Positions 44,160 through 54,799 of a stretch of DNA of 64,000 nucleotides are shown one piece after another. The number at the start of each line of letters is the position of its first letter. Within the stretch, counting starts at the first letter, position 1. The translations under genes were made by a program, and so were the position numbers. The notes under the pieces were generated by a model. It did not search any database. It worked only from the letters and a program-made list of their open reading frames with translations, and was not told the origin of the DNA. Origin of the DNA: Hydractinia symbiolongicarpus (Eukaryota > Cnidaria > Hydrozoa > Anthoathecata > Hydractiniidae); contig NC_079887.1 of assembly GCF_029227915.1 (NCBI RefSeq), positions 21,885,650 to 21,949,649 of the forward strand. Reading direction: 5' to 3'.

Positions 44160-45118
44160 ACGAAGACCAGATAAGAAAATCTAACCCCCTTGCAAAGCTT
44201 CTTCTAAAATGACTAAGGGCAGCAGGATTGTCAATCCTGAAAGCAAGGTGAGCAAACTCTGCCTCCCTACTGGACTGGGGTAATAAGTGGGATCGTTAAG
44301 CCCAAAGACAAGATATGATACCAAGCCCCCTTGCTGTGCTTCTTACAGTTTCTCTATACAAAGAGAGGAGTGAGCAAACTCCGGTTTCACGGTGCACTGA
44401 CCAACATAAATCAGCTGGGGTAAATAAAACCGCTAGGGTCATGGATTTCCTCCCCCATTTGTTGTGTGACATACAAATAAGCTAACTTCTGGAAAAGAAA
44501 AGTATGTATGACGAAGAATTATTCAAGTGGAATGTGTCTACTTGAGAAATACAGCGATCGTTGCTTTTGAACCAGGTGTTTTGTTGGTCCTTAATGAAGG
44601 CCCAGTAATGACCTGCTTTTAATGTACCTGAGTGGTTAATGGTAGCAACCAAGTTATACTTGCTGTTGAAAGACACATCGTCAGTTGGGTGAGATGCTAC
44701 CTTTAAGACATGATGTTTTTTAGGCAAGCAATTGACTAACTTGTTGTCTTTAAAAGAAGACCCATTTACTGATGTGTATCTTAACAATTGTACAACAAGA
44801 AGTCGCCGCAATTAGAAATCTGAGTTTCAATTGTGGCCTCTTGATGCGATGAACACTGGGGGCAGAACCACTTGTTGTCACCTGGAAGTTCTTGAGGTTG
44901 TAAAAATTTGTTAAAAGAGTCTGCTATTGACTTACACGTTGGTAAAATTAAAATTGAATCCTTTTGTTCCCTGGAAGTGGAGAAACAACAGGAGTTGCAT
45001 GACGTTGTTGTGGTCACAGTTACAGGCAGTAGATTGTCAACCAAAGGGGAAGATCCAATAATTTCGTCAAAAACAACTTGAAGGATCTCGGGCACATCTT
45101 GTTGGTGATTGTGATAAA
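44160..45118 (-). mobile_element. USP-LINE copy D (partial USP domain and 3' UTR, reverse strand)
   Basis: USP coding sequence reads left from about 45118 to 44482, followed by a 3' UTR with the unit AGCAAGGGGGCTTGG...CTTGTCTTTGGGCTTAACGATCCC (44350 to 44285 region). Truncated on the 5' side within the USP domain. Confidence 0.8.
44482..45118 (-). pseudogene. USP-type deubiquitinase domain, copy D
   Basis: Begins HQQDVPEILQVVFDEI (Gln box), then TTTTSCNSCCFSTSREQKDS (first zinc pair), DNKWFCPQCSSHQEATIETQ (second pair), FLLYNC; after a frame change LLRYTSVNGSSFKDNKLVNC, then the His box INHSGTLKAGHYWAFIKD and WFKSNDRCISQV. Catalytic His and the Asn/Asp are kept; the Cys box lies beyond the truncation. 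The protein resembles copy E more than copy C (SGTLxAGHYWA), showing at least two subfamilies. Confidence 0.85.
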
Positions 45119-45125
45119 ACGCGCT

Positions 45126-46230
45126 GTTTTGTCACCTCATCATCATCAAATCTTAACATACATCTCATATAAGGACTGTTCCATAAACACTCACTTTTTT
45201 CTTCATACTAACCTCGAGGGGCATGTTCTATTTATATCCGGTACGAAATTGATGCCCTCGTTTTTCCAGTCCCAATTGTCTTTTAATTTTAATTTATCTT
45301 CTAATCTTGTAGAAAAAGGATCAACATCTATGGCGCATTTACTTGGACATTTAAGAACAAAACCTCTATGATTTAATGGGTTTTTTTCCAATGGTAAGGG
45401 TTAGGGTTAGGGTTGGAATGGTTTTTATTTCTAACCAACGTAGTTTCTTCACAAGACCCAAAAGATTTACCACATTAGGGATTATAATGACTGTTTAGCC
45501 GAGCGCAAGCAAACTATATTGTTAAGGTGTTGATTTCCTATACTTTTTATTCTTTTGTTTCCTTCATTTCACTGGCTTCCCCAGGGTGCATATCCGACAA
45601 AAATTATTGTGCAAGCAATTAACTTCTTAGATTCTGTCCCGCCATATAAATATTCAATAAAGGATAAAATGTTTAATATTGGGCAAGAATACCTTCTTCG
45701 TAATGTCATCAGGGCAAATAGGAACACAACAAATGCTTCCTTATAAGCTTGAAAATCTTGATAATGTTGGTACAATATGTGTAGCACTGACAAATCTCAA
45801 AAATGCTATTTTTAAACAGTATACCATGTAAATAAATGAAGATTACATCTACTATCTTTGTTCAGACTTATCTAAAACCCAAAAAATAAATAAATATGTG
45901 GTGCAAGATGTCAAAGACAGTGCCCAATACAAAGTAGAGCTTGATAGATTTATTCACAATTGTTAAAAAATTAAAACAGTATACAACTGACAGTTTCGCG
46001 CTACATGCGATCTTCAAATATAAAATGGAAAAAAATGCTCTAAATAATGTTATTTATATACCATTATAAATTAAGGAGTGCAAAAAAAACTTTATAAATT
46101 ACTGTAGGGAGGCTTATATACAATTGTGTACAACAAAAGAGAAATTAATCAATTTAGTCCGGAGGGATAGATTTGTAATTATTCAAAAGAACCTACATGT
46201 CAGATCTTTTGTTTATTAGATAAAGTTTTG
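45126..46230. other. No recognised gene; short TTAGGG run
   Basis: Contains GGGTTAGGGTTAGGGTTGG at about 45399-45417, too short to call a telomeric insert. Small frames here have no domain pattern. Confidence 0.45.
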
Positions 46231-46236
46231 AAGTGA

Positions 46237-47004
46237 TTATATGGTAGCACCCTGTTTATTGGGGCAAATAGAGGAATTGCATAAAGGCGTATCCATTAAG
46301 ACCGCGTTTGGTGCAGAGCATCTCTTTGATAGCTGAAGGCATCCGCCCTCCAAGCCATGCATCAGTAATTGAATGCATAGACGAGAGGCGAATAGATTCG
46401 CCTCTGGAGCACCCTTCAAACCACATATCTGTTGAAACATAGTTGGATTTAACTTCCACTCTGACGAATCCTCTGACTGTTCAGTGACTGTCGATCGGCT
46501 TCGATGCTTAGGAAACTTGGCAGGTACTCTGCAGTATTCGTGACCCCATGCATAAGAATTTATTTCCAAATTTTCTTGCTTAGTTATATTAGTTTCAGGT
46601 TCCTTGTATCCCCCCATGTTTATGAGGTAAGACAACGCAATTGTGTTCTCTATCTGAAAATCTATGGATTTTGAACGCTTCTCTTTGTTGAAAGTCAACA
46701 AAGCTTGCTTTACTGCTAGTAACTCCAGGATGTTTATGTGGTACTGTTGTTCCACGTTGGTAAAAAGCCCCGCTGTGCAAACGCCCTGCCTGGCTCACTG
46801 CACCCCAATCCTTTAAAGATGCTTGATATTTATACGTCTAAAGATTGAAATTGAAATGTTTAATAATTTTGTAAATATTCGAGGTGCTGTACCTAACTCA
46901 AAACAGAGGCAAAGAAATTTTGTACAAATCACCTGACCATTGAAAACGAATGTATTTTCGTGAGGCGGGATGCAAAAATCCCCCTCCTGCAAAATTTCCT
47001 TCAA
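46237..47004 (-). pseudogene. DIRS-like RT and RNase H
   Basis: RT part (46813-47004): FVFNGQVICTKFLCLCFELG then TAPRIFTKLL and FRRINI, matching the DIRS palm motif 'CLCFGLGPAPRIFTKLL'. RNase H part (46237-46755): YHINILELLAVKQALLTFNK, FQIENTIALSYLINMGGYKE, SEWKLNPTMFQQICGLKGAP and EANLFASRLCIQLL, matching 'HINVLEL', 'DNTTALSYINKMGG' and 'LFASRLN'. The catalytic box YLDD lies in the damaged gap. Stops and frame changes separate all pieces. Confidence 0.75.
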
Positions 47005-47266
47005 TCATCAACTTAAACTGTCCATCGTAAAATGTTGATAGGGGACAAATTGATTTAGGAGCTTCGGATTTTCACGGGTCCATCCTTCTTTCCCACTAGA
47101 AAAGTGTTGCTTAGAAACTCTCCTTTTCTTGAGGCTCTTTTGACTGACTTTGATATGTCAGTAGGGATAATTTGTACCCCTCCTTTACTATAGAACGTAC
47201 TTCTGGGTCGTTTGTAAATACCTTCCAAGCTTCTGTTTTAAGCGAGCAGAAGATTTGTTAGCATTT

Positions 47267-48290
47267 TTATTGCAGAGAAAAATTGTTAACCCACGGCTGA
47301 ACTTTGTTGAGTTCTGATAGTGAAACAACATGTACAGTTGTCATGGGTGTGTTGAACAAAGTCTTTTTGTAATAAGCAGAGAAGTATTGTTTACGTTGTC
47401 CACCAAAGACCTCTCTCTGTAAAGTTGAAGGACCTCCCGAAAAGGGCTTCTTCTTTGCCGAGAAGAGATAAATTGTCTGTTGCTTTGATTTTGTGGTTCG
47501 ATCAATGTGTTCACGAAACTTTTTATTCAATAGTTTCTTGTGCTTTTGCAATAATTCTGCTTCTTCTATCAGTATTTCCTTTAAGTTTTGTGAACCATTT
47601 GACAAAGCTTGCAAAACATCATATCTTCTGTAATAGGTAGCTTGATTGCAAGCTTGTTGTAGCATTGACATAATTTGTTCTACGTTCTGCTTTAAATTGT
47701 CTAAATCGGCCTGACTGTTTACCTTGATCAATTTTTAACCAAGCCTTCGACAAAGGACCCATAACATTTCTAACTTTCTGTTGGATTGTTTCTTTAAAAA
47801 GCAAAGTCATCAAGATTTTTGACTTCGTCCAGATCACTATCTTTTATAAACGTTTCAAATTGCTCATTAGCATACTTCGCCATTTTATCAGGCAATTTGT
47901 ACTTGTACTTATCCTATTCTGCGATTATTTTAAATCGTGTGTCATCTTCACTATCTGATATCGATGAAGAAGAAGACGAGGAAGAGGACGAGGACGAAGA
48001 ATAGGGTTTCTAATGTTTCTTTTTCGAACTTTTCTTTGACTTCTTGTTATGATGATGTCTTTCAAAAGGAGAGGCACTGGAGTTGGAACAACGACTAGCC
48101 TCTCGTTTTCTTTTACGTTTCTTCGATCTATTAGGCGACCTCCCTCTGCGATTGTCACATGGTGTGCTTCATTCTCCTATTTCTTCATTTTGTGGTGTTG
48201 CGTCGGGCAACTCTCCATAGCCATTTTCGTAGTCGGCATTCGACCCCAAAGGAGAATGACTATGACTGAAGTTTATTTTTTTTCTTTAAT
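47267..48290 (-). pseudogene. DIRS-like gag protein
   Basis: The N-terminus near 48.1-48.0 kb is rich in Lys and Ser (a run of Ser before DSEDDTRFKIIAE). It then reads KYKLPDKMAKYANEQFETFI and KDSDLDEVKNLDDF, with a frame change near 47750. From 47731 it continues VNSQADLDNLKQNVEQIMSM, YYRRYDVLQALSNGSQNLKE and KKPFSGGPSTLQREVFGGQ. This matches DIRS ORF1 proteins. It carries at least two breaks. Confidence 0.65.
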
Positions 48291-48513
48291 AGCTTCCGGA
48301 TAAGTTGGATTCTCCATATTTTAAACGTCTTTACTCTGATGAACGGTAAAGTTAACAGAGGATGGGAAACTGTTCCAGTGATAGGGTTAGGTTCACAGAA
48401 CGCAGTACTAGATCGACTAAGATTTTATGAAATCAAAAAAAACCTTAAACAAAGGTGACCACTTAATTTTACTATTGTTCTGTGGTTTTTATTGAAGAAT
48501 AATTACCGGTATG

Positions 48514-48770
48514 GGAATTAATGATCGTTGTGCTGTCGGAGCATGCAACGATGCTCGTAAATATCCAGAAAAGTATGTCATTAAGCCGCACAAACCCTAC
48601 GTTGTATACTGAGTGGGGTCTGGTTGAAATAGAAAGTATTTTGTGTTAAAAAAACATGTAATCTGTTCAAATCATTTTGAATATGGAAATTCCTTAGATG
48701 CAAGCCCTTCACCCACATTGTATTTAAAAGGTTATGGTACTAATGAGAATTCAAAAAAGAAAAGCGCAAT
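48514..48770 (+). pseudogene. THAP zinc-finger fragment
   Basis: Reads DRCAVGACNDARKYPEKYVI, then after stops KKHVICSNHFEYGNSLDASP and SPTLYLKGY. The C-x4-C start, the C-x2-H-F and the Pro-rich end fit a THAP finger of a P-like transposase or host protein. No transposase core follows. Confidence 0.55.
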
Positions 48771-50867
48771 GGTCCAAGGCATTCGCTAACCTTAGAGGAT
48801 GAAATATTAATAACGTTGATAAGGGTAGCACTTGATGCGCCTGTTGCTGACTTACTTTTAGAATTGAAATATTGACTGGACATGTTATTACCATCATTTT
48901 TGTTAGTCTGGAGCTTGGATAACTAATATGTTCGCCAACACCTGATGAAACACTGCCATACAACCACCATCATTTTTTTGGTACTTTCAACAGATGTGAA
49001 GGCATTGGTGACTGCACTGAACAATATGTTGTACAATGTGATCACAACTGGGCAATTGCTTCAGTTATTGGTAATATGCCACCCCCATTAGTAAATTAGC
49101 TCTGGCCCCATTTGATTGCAGTGACATAATGCTTTTTGTTTTTTAAGCTACAAATTTTAATTCTGATCATGTTTTTTACAAGCATATAAATTATTAATTA
49201 TTAAATTTTTAATATTTATTGCCTGAAACTTTTGCAGTTATTTTAATTTCGCAATTTTAGGTTATTTTTTTTAAAATTAGTTTTATGAAATACGGAGCCA
49301 TTTTATGGAGGTGTGTGTGTGTTATAGTTGTCATTGAAGGAAATCGTAAGCAGTAAAATCAAATTTATATGTCACAGACATACAGAATTAAGGACGAATT
49401 ATTTTGTACTCATACAGGAGCTATGTTTTCACATGTTTTGGTTTTACAATCATACCATGGCCGTAACTTAACCAGTGCTTATTGCTTGATTGCCTGTAGT
49501 CACATCTTCAATAATGTTAATATGACTCTTTGTCCTCTTTTCTGCAAGTGTAGCGCAAAAAGTTCAGATGACGATGATAATTGTTTGCAGATGTCTTTCA
49601 TGATTAGTGGTTCCACATTCAATCGACTTTCTGGTACAGAGTTCTAGGTATGGTTATTTTCAAGGTAAAAATTCTTTTTAAAACATAAAACAAAAGCCTG
49701 TCCATGCTAATTGATTCTAATAAATATTATTAGCTGTGCGTTGATGTAAAGCACGAGGTTCAAATAAAGTTCGTGGTACCTTAACATGATTTGGTAGATG
49801 CTCTGGATGTGGTCTTTTAAAAGATACCGACGATATTTTTTACAGGAAGATGAACTTTTTGTCTACCTTTAGCCAGTGTTTTTGTTCCAAACTTGAGTTC
49901 TGGACATACATGCTTTATTTAAACTCACAGCAACTTGATGTACAACAAAATAGAGCAGTTCAAAAACCTGTTTCCTGCTTTCACTTCACCAGTTAAAACT
50001 TATTATTATGAATGATTATGAATGTTCATACACACTCAGGTTTTATACGGAGTTTTATTAATCCGTGTTTGTGGTACAGTATCTCCACCTACAAAACAAC
50101 AACGCAGACATTGAAATATGTTATTGAATGCGCCATTTTAACAGCTCAAGCATTCATTAAATTTTCTCCCTTGTTCAAAACTTTGACAGCCAAGATGTTT
50201 TGTACATACTCTGTATGTTAGGTAATTGATTGAAATAAGAATGACTGTCGTTTGTAACGTGAATATATGTTCAAACTAAATAAAATATTGCAAAACCTAC
50301 AAAGATTATACAAAATTCAGATATACATTAATGATATAAATAAACGTACCTGATGGCCACATGCCTACTTGAGAGTGTGCATAAACCAAACTAAGTGGTA
50401 TTTGAAGTGAAACTTTTATTTGAAGCCTTGAAAATTAGTCAAGAGAAACTTTGAATTCTCTCATATGTCTTTTTCAATTAACTTGGTTGTACAGACAGAC
50501 CATCCTTGTAAAAGGCAGATCTTGCTTTGCATAGAAATCTATAGAAGGTTTAACCTCTACCACTTAAAATAAGAGTCATTAGACTAGTCAAATCACTACA
50601 GCTTGCTGTGTATCTTATAATCTTACGTGACTTGAACAACAACTGAATGCAAAAATAGAAAAACCGTGAATAAAGACACTTTTGAAAGTAAGATAATTAC
50701 ACTTTTAAAAGTTGAATAATTACACTAGAGAGTTATTAAGTAATGCGTGTAAAAATTTTCTTTTTGTTTTTATATATACAATAAATAAATGATTAGAATT
50801 AAATAAGTTGGTTTTACCCTACACTCCCCCACATGTTTAGGATTGCTAAGTTCATTTCACAACACTA
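48771..50867. other. AT-rich stretch without supported genes
   Basis: A 92-codon frame at 49369-49647 and a 69-codon frame at 50012-50221 have no recognisable domains. Nothing else stands out. Confidence 0.4.
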
Positions 50868-50978
50868 CAATCGTTGACATAATATGTGGCAAAAATGTCA
50901 AATTTCTATAGAAAGTCCCCCCTCCCCCCGTTTTCATTGTTGAATGCTTGACCAAGCACGTACGAAACACCCAAGGCG
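50868..50978 (+). mobile_element. Truncated MITE, identical to half of the MITE at 52676
   Basis: The 111 bases from CAATCGTTGACATAATATGT to CCCAAGGCG are identical to 52676-52786. The other half is missing and the end of the Tc1-like transposon follows directly. Confidence 0.88.
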
Positions 50979-51432
50979 TAAAAGAAAGTATATATATACT
51001 TTTATATAAAATTGCAGTAACGTGGTAACCTGTCGGAAACTCTGTTTTTGCTATGAATTTGCAGTAACGTGTACAGTAACATGTGCAGTAACGTGCGGTA
51101 ACGTGGGGTAATTTGTGTTACTGTTTACATTTTGTTTACATATATATGAAAAACGTTACCGCACACACTATTGCAATATACATTTTAATAAAATGGCAGT
51201 AAAGTGTCAGAAACTCTATGTTTTTGTTATGAAGTTGCAGTAACATGTGCAGTGAACCCTAGTTTATATTACCGTTTGCATTTGTTTACATTTTTAACTT
51301 TCCCAGCATGTCCGTCAAAACAACAAGTAATCAAAATACAACAACAAGCCTTAGATATCAAGATAATTATATATACAAAAAAAAAAATATGGAGCATATG
51401 AAATAAGAAAGTTGTAACATAAAACCTTAGTA

Positions 51433-52542
51433 TCAGATCCTCTTACCGCGAGCTTTCAGTACCATTATGATCCGTCTCGGCATACTTTCAATCAGGCGAT
51501 TTATCTTTTCCAGCGGATATTCCAGGATCGTTGTCTTTTTGCGCTCTGCGAGTTCAATTTTTGTCTCCCGGGTAATGTTATTGTCGAGGGCTTGTTGTTG
51601 TAATTGCTGGGAAACTTGATTTAAGAAATTCTCGATCGGGTTCAGGTCTGGTGATCTTGCAGGGATTAGAAACACTTTGCTTTTTACTCGGGTATAAGCC
51701 CTGTGTGCTGCTGCGCTGTTTTGTCGGGGGCAATTGTCCATGAGGAATCTTCGCCCTCTGGGGTCTGAACTGTTTTTGAAAGCCTCCTCGAAATGCGTGT
51801 CAACCAGATCTACCATCTTTTTGCCAGTGATAGCCCCTTCGTAACGCTCACACAACACAACACCTTTGTTGTGTGAAATGGCAACCAAAAAAGTTTAAGT
51901 ATACCTGTCCTTCTTTGCGCCGCTTCGCTGTGCAACCAAATTGGAGTCCCTCTGAGCGTTTTCTCCACTGGCAGGCCCTTGGTACTCTTGCTTGGTCATG
52001 AGGGTTAGTTTTGTACTGGAATCCCTTGCCATCCAGATAAAAGGCAATTCCATTTACCCAAAATTCTCAAAACAAAGTTTTCGTTTGCGTATTTTTCTGC
52101 AAAATGTCATTCTTTTCACCAGATCGGTTCGCAGAAGCACACCTTTGCGCCGTGCTTGACTGTAGCGGTAGCCATTTTTAGCTAGCACTCGTGTTATTAT
52201 TCGGTTGCTAAGTCTGCCCACCAGACCTGCTTCCACTTTTATTCGCCCGGTTGTGAAATTCGGTCCCTCGATCCTGCGTAGTGTTTGTACCGCCCTCAAA
52301 ATTGAACGGATATCTGGTTTAGTCAGCTTTGGGGGCCTGCCAGGGTTGCTTTTCCGTTTGTCTTCTGTCCACTCCACATAATTCCTGTTGGCGTGTCGAT
52401 ATATGCTGCGCATGCTATAAGCTGGAAACATAGTGCGCAGCTCTTTCACCGATACACCAGCCCTCTGGTGCAACGCAGCCATGTCGGCCGAATCTTTTGT
52501 TGACACATGTGTCGCAGACTTCTTGTTATTGTTTTTGTTCAT
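51433..52542 (-). pseudogene. Tc1/mariner-like transposase (two single-base frameshifts)
   Basis: The N-terminal 162 codons hold paired helix-turn-helix domains (HQRAGVSVKELRTMFPAYSM, then NPGRPPKLTKPDIRSILRAV, with the GRPP linker). The catalytic part begins FENF, then in another frame NGIAFYLDGKGFQYKTNP (first Asp). After a second shift it reads MVAISHNKGVVLCERYEGAI, FLMDNCPRQNSAAAHRAY (second Asp) and FLIPARSPDLNPIENFL (Glu). Both shifts are one base within short G or T runs (about 52058 and 51892), so the gene is nearly intact. They could be sequencing or very recent changes. Confidence 0.88.
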
Positions 52543-52675
52543 ATTTATTTTTTACTAGAAAGAGAAAAACATTATCATGACAATTCTTGTTAATGTATAT
52601 TAGGATAACATTCGTTAAAATATATTTTTGAACAACGTTTTTCCGAGAATTTTTCTAAGTCCAGAATTTTGAAGA

Positions 52676-52869
52676 CAATCGTTGACATAATATGTGGCAA
52701 AAATGTCAAATTTCTATAGAAAGTCCCCCCTCCCCCCGTTTTCATTGTTGAATGCTTGACCAAGCACGTACGAAACACCCAAGGCGTCCACAATACTTTC
52801 CTTCAACACTGAGAAGGGGGAGGGGGCATTTACTGATATTTTTTTGCCACAATATTATGTCAACGATTG
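52676..52869. mobile_element. MITE with near-perfect inverted halves
   Basis: CAATCGTTGACATAATATGT opens it and ACAATATTATGTCAACGATTG closes it. The interior also pairs (CCCCCTCCCCCC against GGGGGAGGGGG). About 194 bp, no coding. The same family is found truncated at 50868. Confidence 0.88.
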
Positions 52870-53789
52870 TCTGAATTTTAAAAAATTTTGACAGAGCTTC
52901 CGTAAGATGATTTTTAAGAGAATTTTTTTGCCTGAGCTTATTTCCAGACTCTACACATCCTTGTTTATGTCTGTGATACAATAATTAAGGGTAGACAGCT
53001 GAAATATCTTACGTGTATAAAATATAAAAAGTGTGAACTGATTCTTTTCATAAATAAACATACAGTAAAAATTAGCTACCTACGTTTTCTGGAGTAAAAT
53101 CAATATATATATATACTAATATTAACTACAGCTGATATATATACAATAAAATTATAATAAAAAGCAGTGAAACCTCATCTGCGAGACTCTAATATGTAAA
53201 AAAATGTGGAAAAGAGAATGCAAACAGAAGATTTAAAGCAGAAAACAAGAATATATCACATTTTTGACAGTTGTATCTGCCATTTTGAATTTTGACCACA
53301 TGGTTTTAATGCTACGTTTACATTACAGTAACTAACAAAGCAAATTCAAACAAGTAGCTAAGGCTGTGTGTACACCTTGTAATGTAAATAAACAGTGCCT
53401 TACATAGAAATTGTTGATTTTTAAAGTATGAAAACAAATGTAAACAAACATTAAGGTTGTATATCCACTGTGAAATTCCATTGTTTTGTATTTTCCTGCA
53501 GTAAAGTAAGTGATTGCACACGTTACCACACGTTACTGTACACGTTACTGCAAAATCATAACAGAAACATAGAGTTTCCGACAGGTTACCACGTTACTGC
53601 AATTTTATATAAAAGTATATATATACTTTTTTAAGATTTCGACTTTATCTTTTGCGTAGTTTAATACCAGTAAACCCTTCTGGATGCGCCTCGCAGATTA
53701 TATACATTGTATTATATACATTGTAAAATATATACATAAATAATATACAGTAAATAAAAAACTATGTAAGTTTTAACATTTCGCACCAT

Positions 53790-54440
53790 TTTTACATTTA
53801 TGAATGGACAAAGGATTTCCTATTGCAACTGTTGTACAATTTCCCACACAAAAAGTATATACTGTCATCAGTGTCCTTTAAATCGCTTGACAAGACCTCT
53901 GGGTCAAATAAGGTAAATCCACTTCCTTGTAAATCTAAAATCATTAACTTATTTTCTGACACAATGTACGTATAGTGGGCGAAACTCTGAGCTTTTAAAC
54001 CAGCTTCATTTTGTTGTCTAGAATTGCTTCATCATTATTAATATATTTCACAAATGTTCCCTCTATGTATTTTTCAATGGTAACTGGTGAATTATTTAAT
54101 CTACCAAAGTACAGTACAGTATAGTAAAAGAAAGAAAACCACCAGGATACCTGGTGTGAACACGGTAGCAAAGTGTTTAGCTAAAACATGCATTTGCACA
54201 ACTTTACATCAACTTTAGAGCGTCAACTGAATTAAACAGTGCTGTTATTTCATTAACATAACCTTCTTTAAACACTTTGATAACAAAGTCTCCATAGAAT
54301 CTACTAATACCAGAAGCCTGATGAACAACCCTGAATGTTCCTTCTTCAAAAGGTGTTTTAGAGCATATTTCGAAATTGATTTTTCTGTCGGATGGATTTT
54401 TGATACTTTAGGGAATAATATCGAAAAGTTGGGTTTTCAT
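53790..54440 (-). pseudogene. Alpha-kinase domain remnant
   Basis: Reading left across frame changes: FEICSKTPFEEGTFRVVHQA then RFYGDFVIKVFKEGYVNEIT, VQMHVLAKHFA, SPVTIEKYIEGTFVKYINND, then KAQSFAHYTYIVSENKLMIL and DLQGSGFTLFDPEV. The last two are the alpha-kinase signature (sHytY...LMVLDLQG...LtDPe), and the EKYIEGTFVKYINN phrase is its N-lobe end. Alpha-kinases include eEF2 kinase and TRPM6/7. Breaks near 54200, 54130 and 54030 may be introns or damage. The Cys/His end (FCxGN...HxCNxYC) is partly visible. No single long frame covers it. Confidence 0.65.
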
Positions 54441-54545
54441 GAGATTTTCTGAATACTTTCAAAAGATACAAGGCCATAAGATAATTAGATTCAAGTATGC
54501 AAACATGCAATTTTTATATATAGGTGAATATTTATCATAGCTTAT

Positions 54546-54799
54546 CCGTATTTTATTCTCAACAGAGAAGGCTTCACCCCGATCAGACCTCTGATCATGA
54601 CGGGCGAGTATAATGCGCGTAAGTCATATTGAAGAAGAACTACTTTGTTCATCACTAACATACTGCCAAGCAGTGAGCGGGATTCGATCCGCGGTCCCCA
54701 GAACTGGGAGCCGCAGACGAACCCACTACACAACGTGCGGCAAAGAGACCCCGATCAGAGGTCTGATCGGGGTGAAGCATTCTCTGTTGAGAATGAAAT
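54546..54799. repeat. Inverted repeat (about 50-bp arms) with a SINE-like element between
   Basis: CCGTATTTTATTCTCAACAG at 54547 continues through CTTCACCCCGATCAGACCTCTGATC. The reverse complement lies at about 54748-54799 with a few changes. The inner arm CCCCGATCAGAGGTCTGATC is itself almost a palindrome. Confidence 0.85.

Larger units (their letters stand above)
46237..48290 (-). mobile_element. DIRS-like retrotransposon, decayed
   Basis: Reading left: a Ser/Lys-rich gag start, a gag body, an RT fragment and an RNase H region, in the order of DIRS elements. No tyrosine recombinase or split terminal repeats are visible, so the copy is incomplete on its 3' side. Confidence 0.7.
50979..53636. 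mobile_element. Tc1/mariner-like transposon with long, repeat-rich inverted ends
   Basis: AGTATATATATACTTTTATATAAAATTGCAGTAACGTGG-type sequence starts the left end (about 50986) and its reverse complement closes the right end (about 53631). Several GCAGTAACGTG motifs lie within 300 bp of both ends (for example 51015, 51061, 51089; reverse complements at 53508-53610). This is an inverted/direct-repeat architecture. The transposase gene reads left in the middle, and a MITE has inserted at 52676-52869. Confidence 0.78.

Noticed and set aside
45396-45418. TTAGGG run as an internal telomere
   Set aside because: Only about three units. Chance or a trace of break repair is as likely.
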